Origin: Ardenticatenaceae bacterium
GTDB lineage: Bacteria > Chloroflexota > Anaerolineae > Promineifilales > Promineifilaceae
Direction: 5' to 3'
DNA length: 64,000 nucleotides
NCBI GenBank assembly: GCA_020634245.1
Contig: JACKCC010000013.1
Span: 248,001-312,000 of the forward strand
In this document: piece after piece, positions 51,825-60,561 of the stretch
How the letters are laid out: each line of letters starts with the position of its first letter
Numbering within the stretch: position 1 is the first letter of the stretch
The notes under the pieces: generated by a model
The model's input: the letters and a program-made list of their open reading frames with translations, nothing else
Databases searched by the model: none
Told to the model about the DNA's origin: nothing
Translations under genes and position numbers: made by a program

Positions 51825-52469
51825 ATGAATGAGAAACCGGTCTTGATTGCACGTGAAGGACAGCTTGTTGGCCAGCGGTGGACGATTGATAGTGATGTGT
51901 TCACGATTGGACGGGGAGGAGATTGTGAATTGGTACTGCCGGAGCGGCAGGTGTCGCGTTATCACGTGAAAATCAGGCATGAGAACGGCCGTTATATCCT
52001 GGAAGACCTGGGTAGCAAAAATGGCACGCACCTCAATGGCTCGCAAATCCAGGGAACCGCGCCACTGCAAGATGGCGACGAAATCCAAATTGCTCTTGCA
52101 GTAAAACTGGTCTTTGTCGGCACCGATGCCACTTTGCCACTCACGTTTGACCCGCCCACCAAGACAGGCAATTTACAAATTGACGTGGCCCAACGCGCGG
52201 TCATGGTCAATGATGATAAATTAGATCCCCCACTCTCACTGGCCCAATTCCGTCTGTTGGAGTTGCTTTATGACGCCGATGGCGCGGTGTGCAGCCGGGA
52301 CGAAATCGTGGAAACGGTCTGGCCCGGAACGGATGGTCTGGGCGTTTCCGAGCAAGCCATTGACGCCCTGGTACGCCGCCTGCGTGACCGCCTGGCCGAG
52401 TTGGACGATTACAATTACATCGTCACCGTACGTGGTCACGGCTTCCAACTGGATAACGAACCCCATTAA
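51825..52469 (+). CDS. FHA domain fused to a winged-helix DNA-binding domain
   Basis: A 214-residue regulator. The FHA core has FTIGRGGDCELVL (GR), RQVSRYHVKI (SxxH) and LGSKNGTHLNG (NG), all the phosphothreonine-binding residues. The C-terminal ~100 residues are an OmpR-type winged helix (LSLAQFRLLELLYDADGAVCSRDEIVETVWP, then ALVRRLRDRL, VRGHGFQL). This unites phosphopeptide recognition and DNA binding in one protein, as in EmbR-like regulators. It is divergent from the Ser/Thr kinase gene that probably controls it. Confidence 0.92.
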   Translation: MNEKPVLIAREGQLVGQRWTIDSDVFTIGRGGDCELVLPERQVSRYHVKIRHENGRYILEDLGSKNGTHLNGSQIQGTAPLQDGDEIQIALAVKLVFVGTDATLPLTFDPPTKTGNLQIDVAQRAVMVNDDKLDPPLSLAQFRLLELLYDADGAVCSRDEIVETVWPGTDGLGVSEQAIDALVRRLRDRLAELDDYNYIVTVRGHGFQLDNEPH

Positions 52470-52529
52470 CGTTTTGTTTTATCGCTTGGACAACCAATTG
52501 GGACAAGCAAGAAACAGTGTTGGGTCGTC

Positions 52530-53363
52530 TTATGCCCACCAGTTTTTTTCACCACGAAGTCGTGCGATAGATTGTTTTGCAATATCGGCGTTATTCTGTC
52601 TATAACTTTCTTCTTGGCCTCTTACTATTTGCCAAGCCTTATCATTATCACGAATCCACTCAAGAGCAGGTATTGCTCGGCGGTCTTCGTATTTAACTAT
52701 CATTCCAGCAAAACACCATCGGACATAATCGCTCGTGTCTTTGGCTAACTCAAGAATTCTGTCAAAAGCACTTGGTTCGCGCATATCGCTCAAAACAACA
52801 GCAGTATATCCCCGTGTGTAATCGTCGGGATCATTAAGATTATTTATCATTAATGGAACCGCGGTTTGCCTTATCCAATCTCTATATAAGTTTTGATGCC
52901 ACCATTGGCGTATAGCATCGGCGGAATTACGCTTTTCATTACTATTCCCATTCTTAAGCATTGACTGCAATAGTTCGTGAATTCTTTCGCCAAACTCAAG
53001 AAAGGCAAACATTACTGAGGAATTGATGTGGCGGTCACTAAACTTCCGTCGGAAAGGTTCAATTGCCACTTCTGCCTTTATTTTGCCCAAACCATAAGCT
53101 GCCACTGAAAACAAAACCGTGTCTGTAGTATTGAGAAAAACGTGAAGCAACGGTTGAATTATTGATGGGTCGTTTAGCTTCGCAAGTGCTGAAATTGCTG
53201 AGTGTCGTACCCTCATACTCCTATCGTCGAGACGTTTTACGAGATGTGGAAGCGCTTCACAATCACCCAATTCGCCCAGTTCTTTAACTGCGAGTTGACG
53301 AGTTTTCCAATCTTTAGCTAAGAGTTGCTGCAAGAGATTTTGGAGATGACTATTGTCTTCCAT
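52530..53363 (-). CDS. HEAT-repeat protein
   Basis: A 277-residue protein of short helical pairs: LLAKDWKTRQLAVKELGELGDCEALPHLVKRL, RSMRVRHSAISALAKLNDPSIIQPLL, DYTRGYTAVVLSDMREPSAFDRILEL, DYVRWCFAGMIVKYEDRRAIPALEWI. The repeats are typical of HEAT/PBS-lyase-type scaffolds. DNA here is more AT-rich than its neighbours and has no ACGGCCGT copy, so it may be a recent arrival. Its partner is unknown. Confidence 0.8.
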   Translation of the reverse strand: MEDNSHLQNLLQQLLAKDWKTRQLAVKELGELGDCEALPHLVKRLDDRSMRVRHSAISALAKLNDPSIIQPLLHVFLNTTDTVLFSVAAYGLGKIKAEVAIEPFRRKFSDRHINSSVMFAFLEFGERIHELLQSMLKNGNSNEKRNSADAIRQWWHQNLYRDWIRQTAVPLMINNLNDPDDYTRGYTAVVLSDMREPSAFDRILELAKDTSDYVRWCFAGMIVKYEDRRAIPALEWIRDNDKAWQIVRGQEESYRQNNADIAKQSIARLRGEKNWWA

Positions 53364-53410
53364 AATATAAAAACAACTTCAGTGGTAACTGTATATGACT
53401 ACGTCATATC

Positions 53411-54748
53411 TTAAATCCTGGCTTCAATCATGGATTTGATGTTGCGTAAACGGCCGTTCACATCATCCTGCCCCGCGCTTTCAAACTGCTTCATCACCGT
53501 ATCCACGACCCCAACCAGCTCTGCCGAAAGCAGATCGCGGTGTTCATCCAAAACCTTTTCCTGCTCCTCCGGTGTGGTAGCCTCCATCAAATCATTGAGC
53601 AGTAAAATCTCCGGTGGATACTGGCTTTCAGCTTCCTTCAAGATCAACTCGTGGACTTCGTTTAGCGCTCTTAACTCATCATTGCGCTTGTCCTGATCCG
53701 CCTGGGCAATGCGCACCGACAAGAGATACATAAAGGCATCGTCAATCTCATTCATGCACGACCGGATGGCGGCCGCTTTATCGTCGGCCGTCAAAATCGC
53801 TTGCAGCGTTTTTTCCGCTTCACCCAGCAGCCGCTTGGATTGGGCCTGCATCTCGTCGTAGATTTCCAGCAGACGCTCGCGCATGGCTTTGAGTTGGGCA
53901 ACGGCCGTACTCTCCCCCGCCTTCTCCTTCGCTTCAATCTCTTCCGTCAAATGTTGGAAAAAATGATAATTCAACGCCTGCTGCCCGGCCTGAACCAAAA
54001 CCATCTGAATCTTTTCATCATCAGGATATTTCAGCAGATGCTTGAGCAACAAATCCGGGGAGAGACTATTTTGCGCCTTGGCTTCCCGGTTCAAGCCATG
54101 CAGGGCAATCTGCTGCCGTTCCATCTCCCGGCCAACTTTGGTTTCCGTCATCAGCCGCGCTCGTAAATTCGTCAGGGTAATCAACTGCTTGTTATCCTGC
54201 ATCTGTGCCGCCGTATCGATGTACTGCTGGAGCATAGCAAAAAACGTCTCGTCAATTTCGCCCATATGCTGTTTGAGCAGATGGTCAGCCACATCTTTAT
54301 CCGCTTTAGCCAGGGTTTGCAGCAGTTCCAACTGCTTTTGCTGCCGCTGGATCATTTCCTTGGTCACACCTTCCGTTTCCAGCACTTTCTCCATAAAACT
54401 CTGCATGGTAAGGACGGTTTGCGGCTGAAGCATGTAAGCCCGCCGTCTTTCCGGCGGCATACTATCCATCACCTGCCGCGCCATCTGACCGATGAGCTGC
54501 TCCCGCTCCATTTGCCCCATATTCAGTTCCTGCGGCATGAAGATGACAAACATCTCATGTTCGGCGTCATGGAACAGCATGGGGGTCATCATTTGGCCGC
54601 CCGCGCCACAGCTGGGACAAACAGCGACATTGAGCTGTCCGGTCAGCAAGCGCTGTTTCAGTTCTGGCGTTTCATCGGAATCGATGACCTGGTGAATTTC
54701 GGCCCTGTATGGCGTGTGACAGTTCGGGCAAGTTACTTGTGTGTACAT
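53411..54748 (-). CDS. CpXC-domain protein
   Basis: A 445-residue protein with an N-terminal CpXC zinc domain (TCPNCHTPYRAEIHQVIDSDETPELKQRLL... VCPSCGAGGQMMTPMLFHDAEHEMFVIFMPQE), followed by about 340 residues of charged helices with a likely coiled coil near residues 250-330. The function of CpXC proteins is unknown. It starts eight bases after the sensor kinase stop, so the two are co-transcribed and may share a signalling job. Confidence 0.85.
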   Translation of the reverse strand: MYTQVTCPNCHTPYRAEIHQVIDSDETPELKQRLLTGQLNVAVCPSCGAGGQMMTPMLFHDAEHEMFVIFMPQELNMGQMEREQLIGQMARQVMDSMPPERRRAYMLQPQTVLTMQSFMEKVLETEGVTKEMIQRQQKQLELLQTLAKADKDVADHLLKQHMGEIDETFFAMLQQYIDTAAQMQDNKQLITLTNLRARLMTETKVGREMERQQIALHGLNREAKAQNSLSPDLLLKHLLKYPDDEKIQMVLVQAGQQALNYHFFQHLTEEIEAKEKAGESTAVAQLKAMRERLLEIYDEMQAQSKRLLGEAEKTLQAILTADDKAAAIRSCMNEIDDAFMYLLSVRIAQADQDKRNDELRALNEVHELILKEAESQYPPEILLLNDLMEATTPEEQEKVLDEHRDLLSAELVGVVDTVMKQFESAGQDDVNGRLRNIKSMIEARI

Positions 54749-54756
54749 TGAATCTC

Positions 54757-56379
54757 CTAATCTTGTTGTCTTTCATCGTCTCGCGGCAGCGAGAAGGTAA
54801 AGGTCGTGCCTGGCCCATCACTGTTATTACTGAACCAAATACGGCCGTTATGCGCTTCAATTATGGCTTTCGTCAAATACAAACCCAGTCCGGTCCCCTC
54901 CGTCTTGCGACTCAGAGCATTATCCAGCCGGGAAAACTTTTGAAAAATACGCGGTTTTTCATGATCCGGGATGCCAATCCCTTCGTCGGATACCGAAACC
55001 GTTACGTGCTGGGGATGAACTTCACCCCACACTTTGATCAAACCGCCATCCGGCGAATATTTAATCGCATTGCTCACCAGATTGTTCAAAACCTGGGTCA
55101 AACGGCGTTCATCACCGGTAACCGGCATAAAATCAGACGGAAAATCAGTCCAAAATGTATGCTTTTCGGCCTGATTGGCAAACTTGCGCACCACCTTATC
55201 GGCCAGCCAGGGCAGCATCACCTCTTCGCTGATTTCCAGATGGAATGTACCCGCTTGCAGACGGGATGTTTCCAGCAAATTGTCAATCAAATCCGTCAGG
55301 TTATCGGCTTCTTCTTCGATGACCAGCAGCGAATCCCGCACCACTTCCGGCGACCAGTTGGCATCCTGACGGCGCAGTGTACCGGCATACCCTTTGATGA
55401 TAGAAACCGGCGTCTTCAACTCGTGGCTGATGACGGAAATGAAGGTTTTTTGCAGCGCCTCTTCCTCGCGGTAACGGGTCAGGTCACGCACGTTGGCGAT
55501 GATGTTGATCATACGGCCGTTCTCATCCACCAACGGCGCATACGTAATACCCAGACTGACCCGCTCACCATCCGCTTCCAGGTGATTGGCCTGTTTCGGC
55601 CGTTGCAAATCCCCTTCCACGTAAATGTGGGCCGCGCCCGGCAAAGGCCAGCCGTCGGCAATCGCATCATTCAAATCCGCTTTCGTTTTCAAAGAGCGCC
55701 ACTGAATGACATCGTCATGATGCTGGCCAATCGCCTCCTCGGCCCACCAGCCGGTCATATGGCTCAATGCTTTGTTAAAAACCTGAATTTCTAAAGACGG
55801 GTCAAGGATCATAACACCGTCGGCGCTTTGTTCCAAAATCGCGTCGAGGCGCTGCTTTTCATTGTTGATTTGCTGGTAAAGCTGGGCATTGCGCACGGCA
55901 ATAGCCGCCTGCTCGGCAAAACTGCGCAGCAGAGACCGCGCATCCTCGACAAAATAATAATTACCCGATTGGAACACATAAATTAACCCGATGACTTCGC
56001 CGCGGCTGACCAACGGCAGGCGGATCGCCTGGGTTAACCCCAAATTGGCTTTACCCATCACCTCACGCAGCCGGCGGCCTAATTCCTGAGCCGCATCTTC
56101 TTCCTCGCCCTCTCCGTCCTGACGGGGCAGTTCTTGCAGCAGCGGCGCAAAATGATCGACTAAATCGGGCGGGATGCCGTAAACAGCCGCTACCCGCAGA
56201 CGCCTAGTTCCCGGTTCCGCCAACGCAATCAACCCGGCCCGGCCGGACACAAACTCCACCGACGCCTTGAGAATGACGCGCAGGAGATCGTGCAGGTCTA
56301 ATTCGGCCGTTAACGCCCGGCTAATGGCCAGCAAATACTCCCGCTGCAAAATACGAATATCAACTAATGCTCTTGCCAT
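54757..56379 (-). CDS. GAF-PAS sensor histidine kinase
   Basis: A 540-residue soluble kinase. Residues ~1-165 are a GAF domain, ~180-310 a PAS domain (LDAILEQSADGVMILDPSLEIQVFNKAL, with IIANVRDLT), then HisKA with SVISHELKTPVSIIKGY, and HATPase_c with LNNLVSNAIKYSP, DEGIGIP and GTGLGLYLTKAI. No membrane segment. It is followed at once by the CpXC gene and has no response regulator next to it. Confidence 0.93.
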   Translation of the reverse strand: MARALVDIRILQREYLLAISRALTAELDLHDLLRVILKASVEFVSGRAGLIALAEPGTRRLRVAAVYGIPPDLVDHFAPLLQELPRQDGEGEEEDAAQELGRRLREVMGKANLGLTQAIRLPLVSRGEVIGLIYVFQSGNYYFVEDARSLLRSFAEQAAIAVRNAQLYQQINNEKQRLDAILEQSADGVMILDPSLEIQVFNKALSHMTGWWAEEAIGQHHDDVIQWRSLKTKADLNDAIADGWPLPGAAHIYVEGDLQRPKQANHLEADGERVSLGITYAPLVDENGRMINIIANVRDLTRYREEEALQKTFISVISHELKTPVSIIKGYAGTLRRQDANWSPEVVRDSLLVIEEEADNLTDLIDNLLETSRLQAGTFHLEISEEVMLPWLADKVVRKFANQAEKHTFWTDFPSDFMPVTGDERRLTQVLNNLVSNAIKYSPDGGLIKVWGEVHPQHVTVSVSDEGIGIPDHEKPRIFQKFSRLDNALSRKTEGTGLGLYLTKAIIEAHNGRIWFSNNSDGPGTTFTFSLPRDDERQQD

Positions 56380-56704
56380 GACTCACTTTCAACCAATCCC
56401 GCCGATTTTAACATAGCCCAGTAGGCGAGGCGATTCCCAAAACATAAGGGATACATGAACAAGTTGTCATCAAATTCATCGGCAGGCCAGGGTGGCCAGC
56501 CTACGGTGTCATAAAGGGGCCTACCAGGCCCCAACTCGTGACATTGTTCTGTTTCAAAAAAGCTGAACCATTGGGCCATAGTTTGTTATAATGACCAAAA
56601 TTTCAAGCATAAGTTTCGACAATAACACAGCTCCCTATGAATCCCGTAAACATAGCGGGGATTAGTGAATCACTAATCCCCGCCAATAACGAGGAAATAC
56701 CTTC
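56380..56704. other. intergenic region between kinase and GNAT gene
   Basis: I see no convincing gene. It contains AAGGGGCCTACCAGGCCCCA hairpin at 56513-56533, a possible extended -10 promoter (TGTTATAAT, 56584-56592), and a 29-base perfect interrupted palindrome at 56655-56683 before the GNAT start. A 71-residue ORF at 56364-56579 overlaps the kinase start and contains repeat-like sequence; I do not call it. Confidence 0.55.
56655..56683 (+). promoter_or_regulatory. 29-base palindrome in the leader of the GNAT-cNMP gene
   Basis: GCGGGGATTAGTGA is followed, around one unpaired base, by TCACTAATCCCCGC, a 14-bp perfect stem 22 bases before the ATG. It may be a regulator site or a leader hairpin. 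It is not followed by a T run. Confidence 0.6.
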
Positions 56705-58315
56705 ATGACCATCAACGTTCGCAGCGTCACTGAAGCCGATTTAGCAGCCGTCCGCAACCTGTTTTATCGCAGCTATGGCGAAGATTACCCCTACAAAGAG
56801 TTTTATAACGACGAATGGCTCAAACGCAGTATCTACCAGGACAGTTACCTCTTCCTGCTGGCCGAACTGGAGGGCCAGGTTGTGGGAACTGCTTCCGTTT
56901 ACTTTGAAGTGGGCGCGTATTCCGATTTATGCGGCGAGTTTGGCCGGTTGGCTGTTGATCCTGACTGTCGGGGACAGGGCGTTGGCATGGCGCTGATGCA
57001 GGCCCGCCTTGATTTTGCCGAGCGGCGGCTGCACTTTGGCCTGACCGAATGCCGCACGGCCCATCCATTCGCCCAGCGCATTTCAGAGAAATTCAACCTG
57101 CGTCCCATCGGTTTTTTGCCGCAAAAAGTCTTGCTCCAGCAGCGCGAGAGTTTGATGATGATGGGCAAGGTCATGCGGCCGGCCCGCGAACTGCGCCGCA
57201 ACAATCCGCGTGTCATCCCGGAAGCATTTTTGCTGGGGCAGCAGGCGCTGGAAAATACCGGCTTCAAACCTGACTTAATTGCTGTCGAAGATGCCGACGA
57301 TTACCCTATTGGCACAGATTTTGCTGTGGAAGAACTGAAGGAATCCAGTCTGCCCTCGCTGCTGCGCATTGAGCGGGGGCGCTTGTCGCGCCGCCAAGTG
57401 TTTGGCAATTTGCAGTTGAGCTATGGCCTGTTCATGCTGGAGTCGCGCAATTCGCGGTATTTGGTGGCTAAAGATGACGGCCGTATCGTCGGTGCTATTG
57501 GTTTCACATTGGATGAAGTCGGTCGCAGCATCAAAGTCCTTGAACTGATTGATTTACGCGACGATGTGGCCGGTTTTTTGCTTAAAGAATTGGATAAATG
57601 GGCACGTAATAAATACAAGGCCGAATACATCGAAATCACCGTCAGCGCTTACTGGCCCAACATCCAGCGCACGCTGAGCAACCTGGGCTTTGTGCCCGTC
57701 GCCTACTGCCCCTCGTTCGTGTTTCACGAAGTGGAGCGGCTGGACACCATCAAGATGGCCAAGCTGTATGTGCCCCTGGACATCGACAAGGCGCAGCTAA
57801 CCGAGGACAGCCGGATCATTTTTGACCTGGTACGTCATGGATTTGAAGAGAAACGGCTGGGCATCTCGGTGAACGAGACGACGCGCCATATGGCTATTTT
57901 TGATGGACTGGAGGAAGGGGAATTGACGAAAATTGCCGGACTATGCCGGGTTGTCGAGCGCGGTGTGGGTGACGTGATTTTGCGGGCGAAAGAGCGCGGA
58001 GATGTGTTTTACATGATCATGAACGGCCGTATGGACATCTACAATCCTGATCACATCCTCATTGGTCACGTGGAAGCGGGCGATTTCCTGGGGGAGATTT
58101 CGCTGGTAGCCAATAAACCGTACAATGCAACGGCCGTTGCTGCCAGTAATGTGCGGCTCGTCGTCCTCAAACAAAAAGATTTTGAAGACCTGATTAACCG
58201 CTACCCGCGCATCGGCATGAAAGTGATGCGCAATATCGCTATTTCGGTAGGTGACAAACTCAATGCTCTGGGCGGGCGCTTCTCCCAGGCGCAAAATGAC
58301 AGGTCGAGTGGGTAA
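56705..58315 (+). CDS. double GNAT acetyltransferase fused to a cNMP-binding-like domain
   Basis: A 536-residue protein. The first GNAT (residues ~3-155) has the acetyl-CoA loop LAVDPDCRGQGVGMALM. The second (~200-340) has the strand-loop core (RIVGAIGFTLDEVGRSIKVLELIDL) but only a weak CoA loop. Residues ~395-515 are a cNMP-type domain (GDVFYMIMNGRMDIYNPD, GDFLGEISLVANKP, NATAVAASNVRL), but the phosphate-binding Arg usually found after GEIxLL is replaced (PYNATAV). In mycobacterial PatA the cNMP domain regulates a GNAT; here the order is reversed and doubled. A protein or small-molecule substrate is unknown. Confidence 0.83.
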   Translation: MTINVRSVTEADLAAVRNLFYRSYGEDYPYKEFYNDEWLKRSIYQDSYLFLLAELEGQVVGTASVYFEVGAYSDLCGEFGRLAVDPDCRGQGVGMALMQARLDFAERRLHFGLTECRTAHPFAQRISEKFNLRPIGFLPQKVLLQQRESLMMMGKVMRPARELRRNNPRVIPEAFLLGQQALENTGFKPDLIAVEDADDYPIGTDFAVEELKESSLPSLLRIERGRLSRRQVFGNLQLSYGLFMLESRNSRYLVAKDDGRIVGAIGFTLDEVGRSIKVLELIDLRDDVAGFLLKELDKWARNKYKAEYIEITVSAYWPNIQRTLSNLGFVPVAYCPSFVFHEVERLDTIKMAKLYVPLDIDKAQLTEDSRIIFDLVRHGFEEKRLGISVNETTRHMAIFDGLEEGELTKIAGLCRVVERGVGDVILRAKERGDVFYMIMNGRMDIYNPDHILIGHVEAGDFLGEISLVANKPYNATAVAASNVRLVVLKQKDFEDLINRYPRIGMKVMRNIAISVGDKLNALGGRFSQAQNDRSSG

Positions 58316-58411
58316 AGAGAAACGGCCGTTTCCACTAGTAAGAAACGGCCGTTCACCAAATCAAACAATCACAAAATCAAATTGGCTCATGGGTAAAGAG
58401 TGTGCGTCAAT

Positions 58412-58440
58412 GTGACAGTCACTTTTGAAGTGACTGTCAC
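58412..58440. repeat. GTGACAGTCAC palindrome family, copy 4
   Basis: Perfect 14-bp arms: GTGACAGTCACTTT... and AAGTGACTGTCAC around TTG. With flanks CAATGT and GTCTAGGCAA it matches the 32961-33003 copy at 39 of 43 positions. It is upstream of the triple-repeat protein's 3' end and after the GNAT gene. Confidence 0.8.
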
Positions 58441-58477
58441 GTCTAGGCAAGTTTGCACACATTTCATAGTTGAGCCA

Positions 58478-59491
58478 TCAAATTTCAGCCGTCGAAGGAT
58501 CAATCCCCGCCGCTTTTAAGGCTTTTTTGTAAGCCGATACAGCCTTGGAATTAGCAATACGCGCCTGGCGTACCGCAGATGGATCCATATCATCGGTAAT
58601 CTCAATTAATTCAGGTTTGGGCGGTAAATTAACCGCTCCAGCGGCAGGGGCCGCAGCTGGAGCCGGTGCAGCAGCGGCTGACGCGGCTGGCGCTGGAGCC
58701 GCCGCAGCGCTGGGATCAACCCCAGCGGCCTTCAGCGCCTTTTTATAAGCTGACTGCGCCTTAGAATTGGCAATGCGTGCCTTGCGAACCTCATCCGGCG
58801 ACATATCGTCGGTAATCTCGATTAATTCTGGTTCCGGGACATTAACTGCCACCGGAGCGGGCGCCATTGCCGGTGCTGCCGCTGGAGCAGACGTAACCGT
58901 ACCGGCGGTTTTAGCCGCTTTCATAGCTGCTGACTTGGCCTTGGCGTTGGCAATACGCGCCTTGCGAATATCCGCTGGCGACATATCGTCAGTCACTTCG
59001 ATAATAGGGTAATCTTTGCCAGGAACCAACTCAATTTCGGCCTCGGCGGCCGGGGCAGCAGCCGCCGAAGCTGCCGGAGCAGCGGCCGCTGGCGGCGCGA
59101 CGACAAAACCGGTGCGCAGCCCATCCCAACCATGGAACGCCGCAATTTTAACGGCCGTTACCGGGTCACTGTCCACACCTTTCCAGGCTGTTTTTAACTC
59201 ATTCGCCTCACCCAACCGGCCAATGCCGTTGTTGGCCCCGCGCGGCGCGGCAGCAGCTTGCTTGGCGGCCAGTTTACGCGCTTCCTGCATCTGCGCTTCA
59301 TAATCAGCAGAGACGGGAATTTTATAGCCCATCGTCAAGGCCATGTTATATCCATTACTCATGCTGGCTTTTTCCATTTCTGTCCGATTTTGCTGAACAG
59401 TCCGGTCGAAAACGGCCGTTCCTTTTGCCAGAACAATCCCGGCAACAATTATTACGATTATGGCTACAACGGCGATCAAAAAAATTGGCAT
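58478..59491 (-). CDS. membrane-anchored protein with three copies of an unrecognised ~30-residue module
   Basis: A 337-residue protein. An N-terminal transmembrane helix (FLIAVVAIIVIIVAGIVLA) is followed by a helical part, then Ala/Pro linkers and three repeats: EVTDDMSPADIRKARIANAK, EITDDMSPDEVRKARIANSK and EITDDMDPSAVRQARIANSK, each followed by a Lys/Ala-rich helix ending KAAG. The repeat core is E-I/V-TDDM-x-P-x-x-VRxARIANxKAxSAxxKAxKxAG. The AP linkers resemble those in multidomain dehydrogenase E2 proteins, but the repeats do not match their binding domains. ATG 59491 has GAGG upstream and a promoter at 59616-59643. Confidence 0.72.
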   Translation of the reverse strand: MPIFLIAVVAIIVIIVAGIVLAKGTAVFDRTVQQNRTEMEKASMSNGYNMALTMGYKIPVSADYEAQMQEARKLAAKQAAAAPRGANNGIGRLGEANELKTAWKGVDSDPVTAVKIAAFHGWDGLRTGFVVAPPAAAAPAASAAAAPAAEAEIELVPGKDYPIIEVTDDMSPADIRKARIANAKAKSAAMKAAKTAGTVTSAPAAAPAMAPAPVAVNVPEPELIEITDDMSPDEVRKARIANSKAQSAYKKALKAAGVDPSAAAAPAPAASAAAAPAPAAAPAAGAVNLPPKPELIEITDDMDPSAVRQARIANSKAVSAYKKALKAAGIDPSTAEI

Positions 59492-59615
59492 ATTGACATC
59501 CTCAACATTATTTAAACAATCTGCGACTCCCCCATTTTTCCCACCAACAGTGAACGGAACATTTAACTTTGGTTGGGGAATCAAAGACGTACATCACTAA
59601 AAATTCAGCCCGGTC

Positions 59616-59643
59616 ATTATACATTTTGTAGCCAAATTCTCAA
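59616..59643 (-). promoter_or_regulatory. sigma70-type promoter of the triple-repeat gene
   Basis: TTGAGA and TATAAT with a 16-base spacer on the minus strand, predicting a leader of about 118 nt. Confidence 0.7.
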
Positions 59644-59866
59644 ACACGAATCAGGCAGACAAAGAACATTACAGTTTGGGCAGTGAGGCAGCACAGTATG
59701 ACAAAAACCGGCAAGCACAAGCAGCCGGCCGTCCAACGCAAAATACAAAAGTCACGCAGCAAATAGTTGACGACTGCCTGAACTTTTGTCACAATGAACT
59801 GTAGAAAAAATCAGTGTGGCAGAAGCATACAGATTGGCACGATTTCCAATTGAATCAAACAGGCAA

Positions 59867-59892
59867 GAAAAAAGCCCGGGATGCCCGGGCTA
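59867..59892 (-). terminator. intrinsic terminator after tRNA-Leu
   Basis: AGCCCGGG pairs with CCCGGGCT around two bases, followed by T6 on the minus strand, twelve bases after the mature tRNA end. Confidence 0.9.
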
Positions 59893-59903
59893 AGTAAATC
59901 TGA

Positions 59904-59988
<85 letters not shown>

Positions 59989-60022
59989 GGGTAAGTTATA
60001 AACCACAACTCACGACTGCGGC

Positions 60023-60050
60023 ATTGTACCAATTCAACCGCAAAAGTCAA
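60023..60050 (-). promoter_or_regulatory. sigma70-type promoter of tRNA-Leu
   Basis: TTGACT and TACAAT with a 16-base spacer, about 35 bases upstream of the mature 5' end. Confidence 0.78.
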
Positions 60051-60101
60051 CTTTTTACCAAACCGATTCTTTTCATATGGACCGGTTTTCAGGAGATAAC
60101 A

Positions 60102-60539
60102 ATGTCTATTCCCAACTTATTGAAACGTGTACAGATGTTCTCCAATCTGAACGATGCGGAGCTGGAGCAAATAGCCGAAATCTGTGTGCAAAAGCAGGCT
60201 ACCTCGGGCGAATTAATCCTGGAGCAGGACACAACGGGTACAGAAATGTACATTGTTGCCAATGGCTCTGTCGATGTGTATGTTCAAAGCGGCGAAGAAA
60301 GGCACAGCCTTGTCGTTTTGGGGAAAGGCCAGGTTATCGGAGAAATGGCCTTGATTGACCAGGGTCACCGTTCGGCGTCAGTTCGGGCTACCAAGAATGG
60401 CGCTACTCTTTATTTGATTGAAAGTCAAAAGTTTTTCGATTTATGCAATGCCAACTACCACATTGGCTTTATCGTCATGCGCAATCTGGCCATTGATATT
60501 GCTTTCAAATTACGACATCGTAATCTAACTATCGCCTGA
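60102..60539 (+). CDS. stand-alone cNMP-binding-domain protein
   Basis: A 145-residue CRP-like beta-barrel domain with no DNA-binding or effector part. The phosphate-binding cassette GEMALIDQGHRSASVRAT keeps both the Glu and the Arg needed for cyclic-nucleotide binding. ATG 60102 has AGGAGA before it. A small unknown gene follows 22 bases later, probably co-transcribed. It may act by protein contact. Its sequence matches the cNMP part of the GNAT fusion at 56705 in length and order. Confidence 0.87.
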   Translation: MSIPNLLKRVQMFSNLNDAELEQIAEICVQKQATSGELILEQDTTGTEMYIVANGSVDVYVQSGEERHSLVVLGKGQVIGEMALIDQGHRSASVRATKNGATLYLIESQKFFDLCNANYHIGFIVMRNLAIDIAFKLRHRNLTIA

Positions 60540-60561
60540 TAGCCACACGAGGAATTTAACA

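Larger units (their letters stand above)
59492..59903. other. intergenic region with promoter and tRNA terminator
   Basis: No confident gene. The part nearest 59491 holds the leader of the triple-repeat gene (promoter at 59616-59643). AAAAGTCACGCAGC and GAACTTTTGTCACA (59747-59795) can pair. A 22-codon basic ORF at 59699 has no ribosome-binding site and is not called. The tRNA terminator is at 59867-59892. Confidence 0.5.

Noticed and set aside
56364..56579. 71-residue minus-strand ORF upstream of the kinase
   Set aside because: It overlaps the kinase start, runs through a GGGGCCT hairpin and repeat-like sequence, has no ribosome-binding site and looks like translated spacer.
59699..59767. 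22-codon basic ORF (plus strand) in the spacer before tRNA-Leu
   Set aside because: No ribosome-binding site or promoter, and no sign of conservation that can be judged here.
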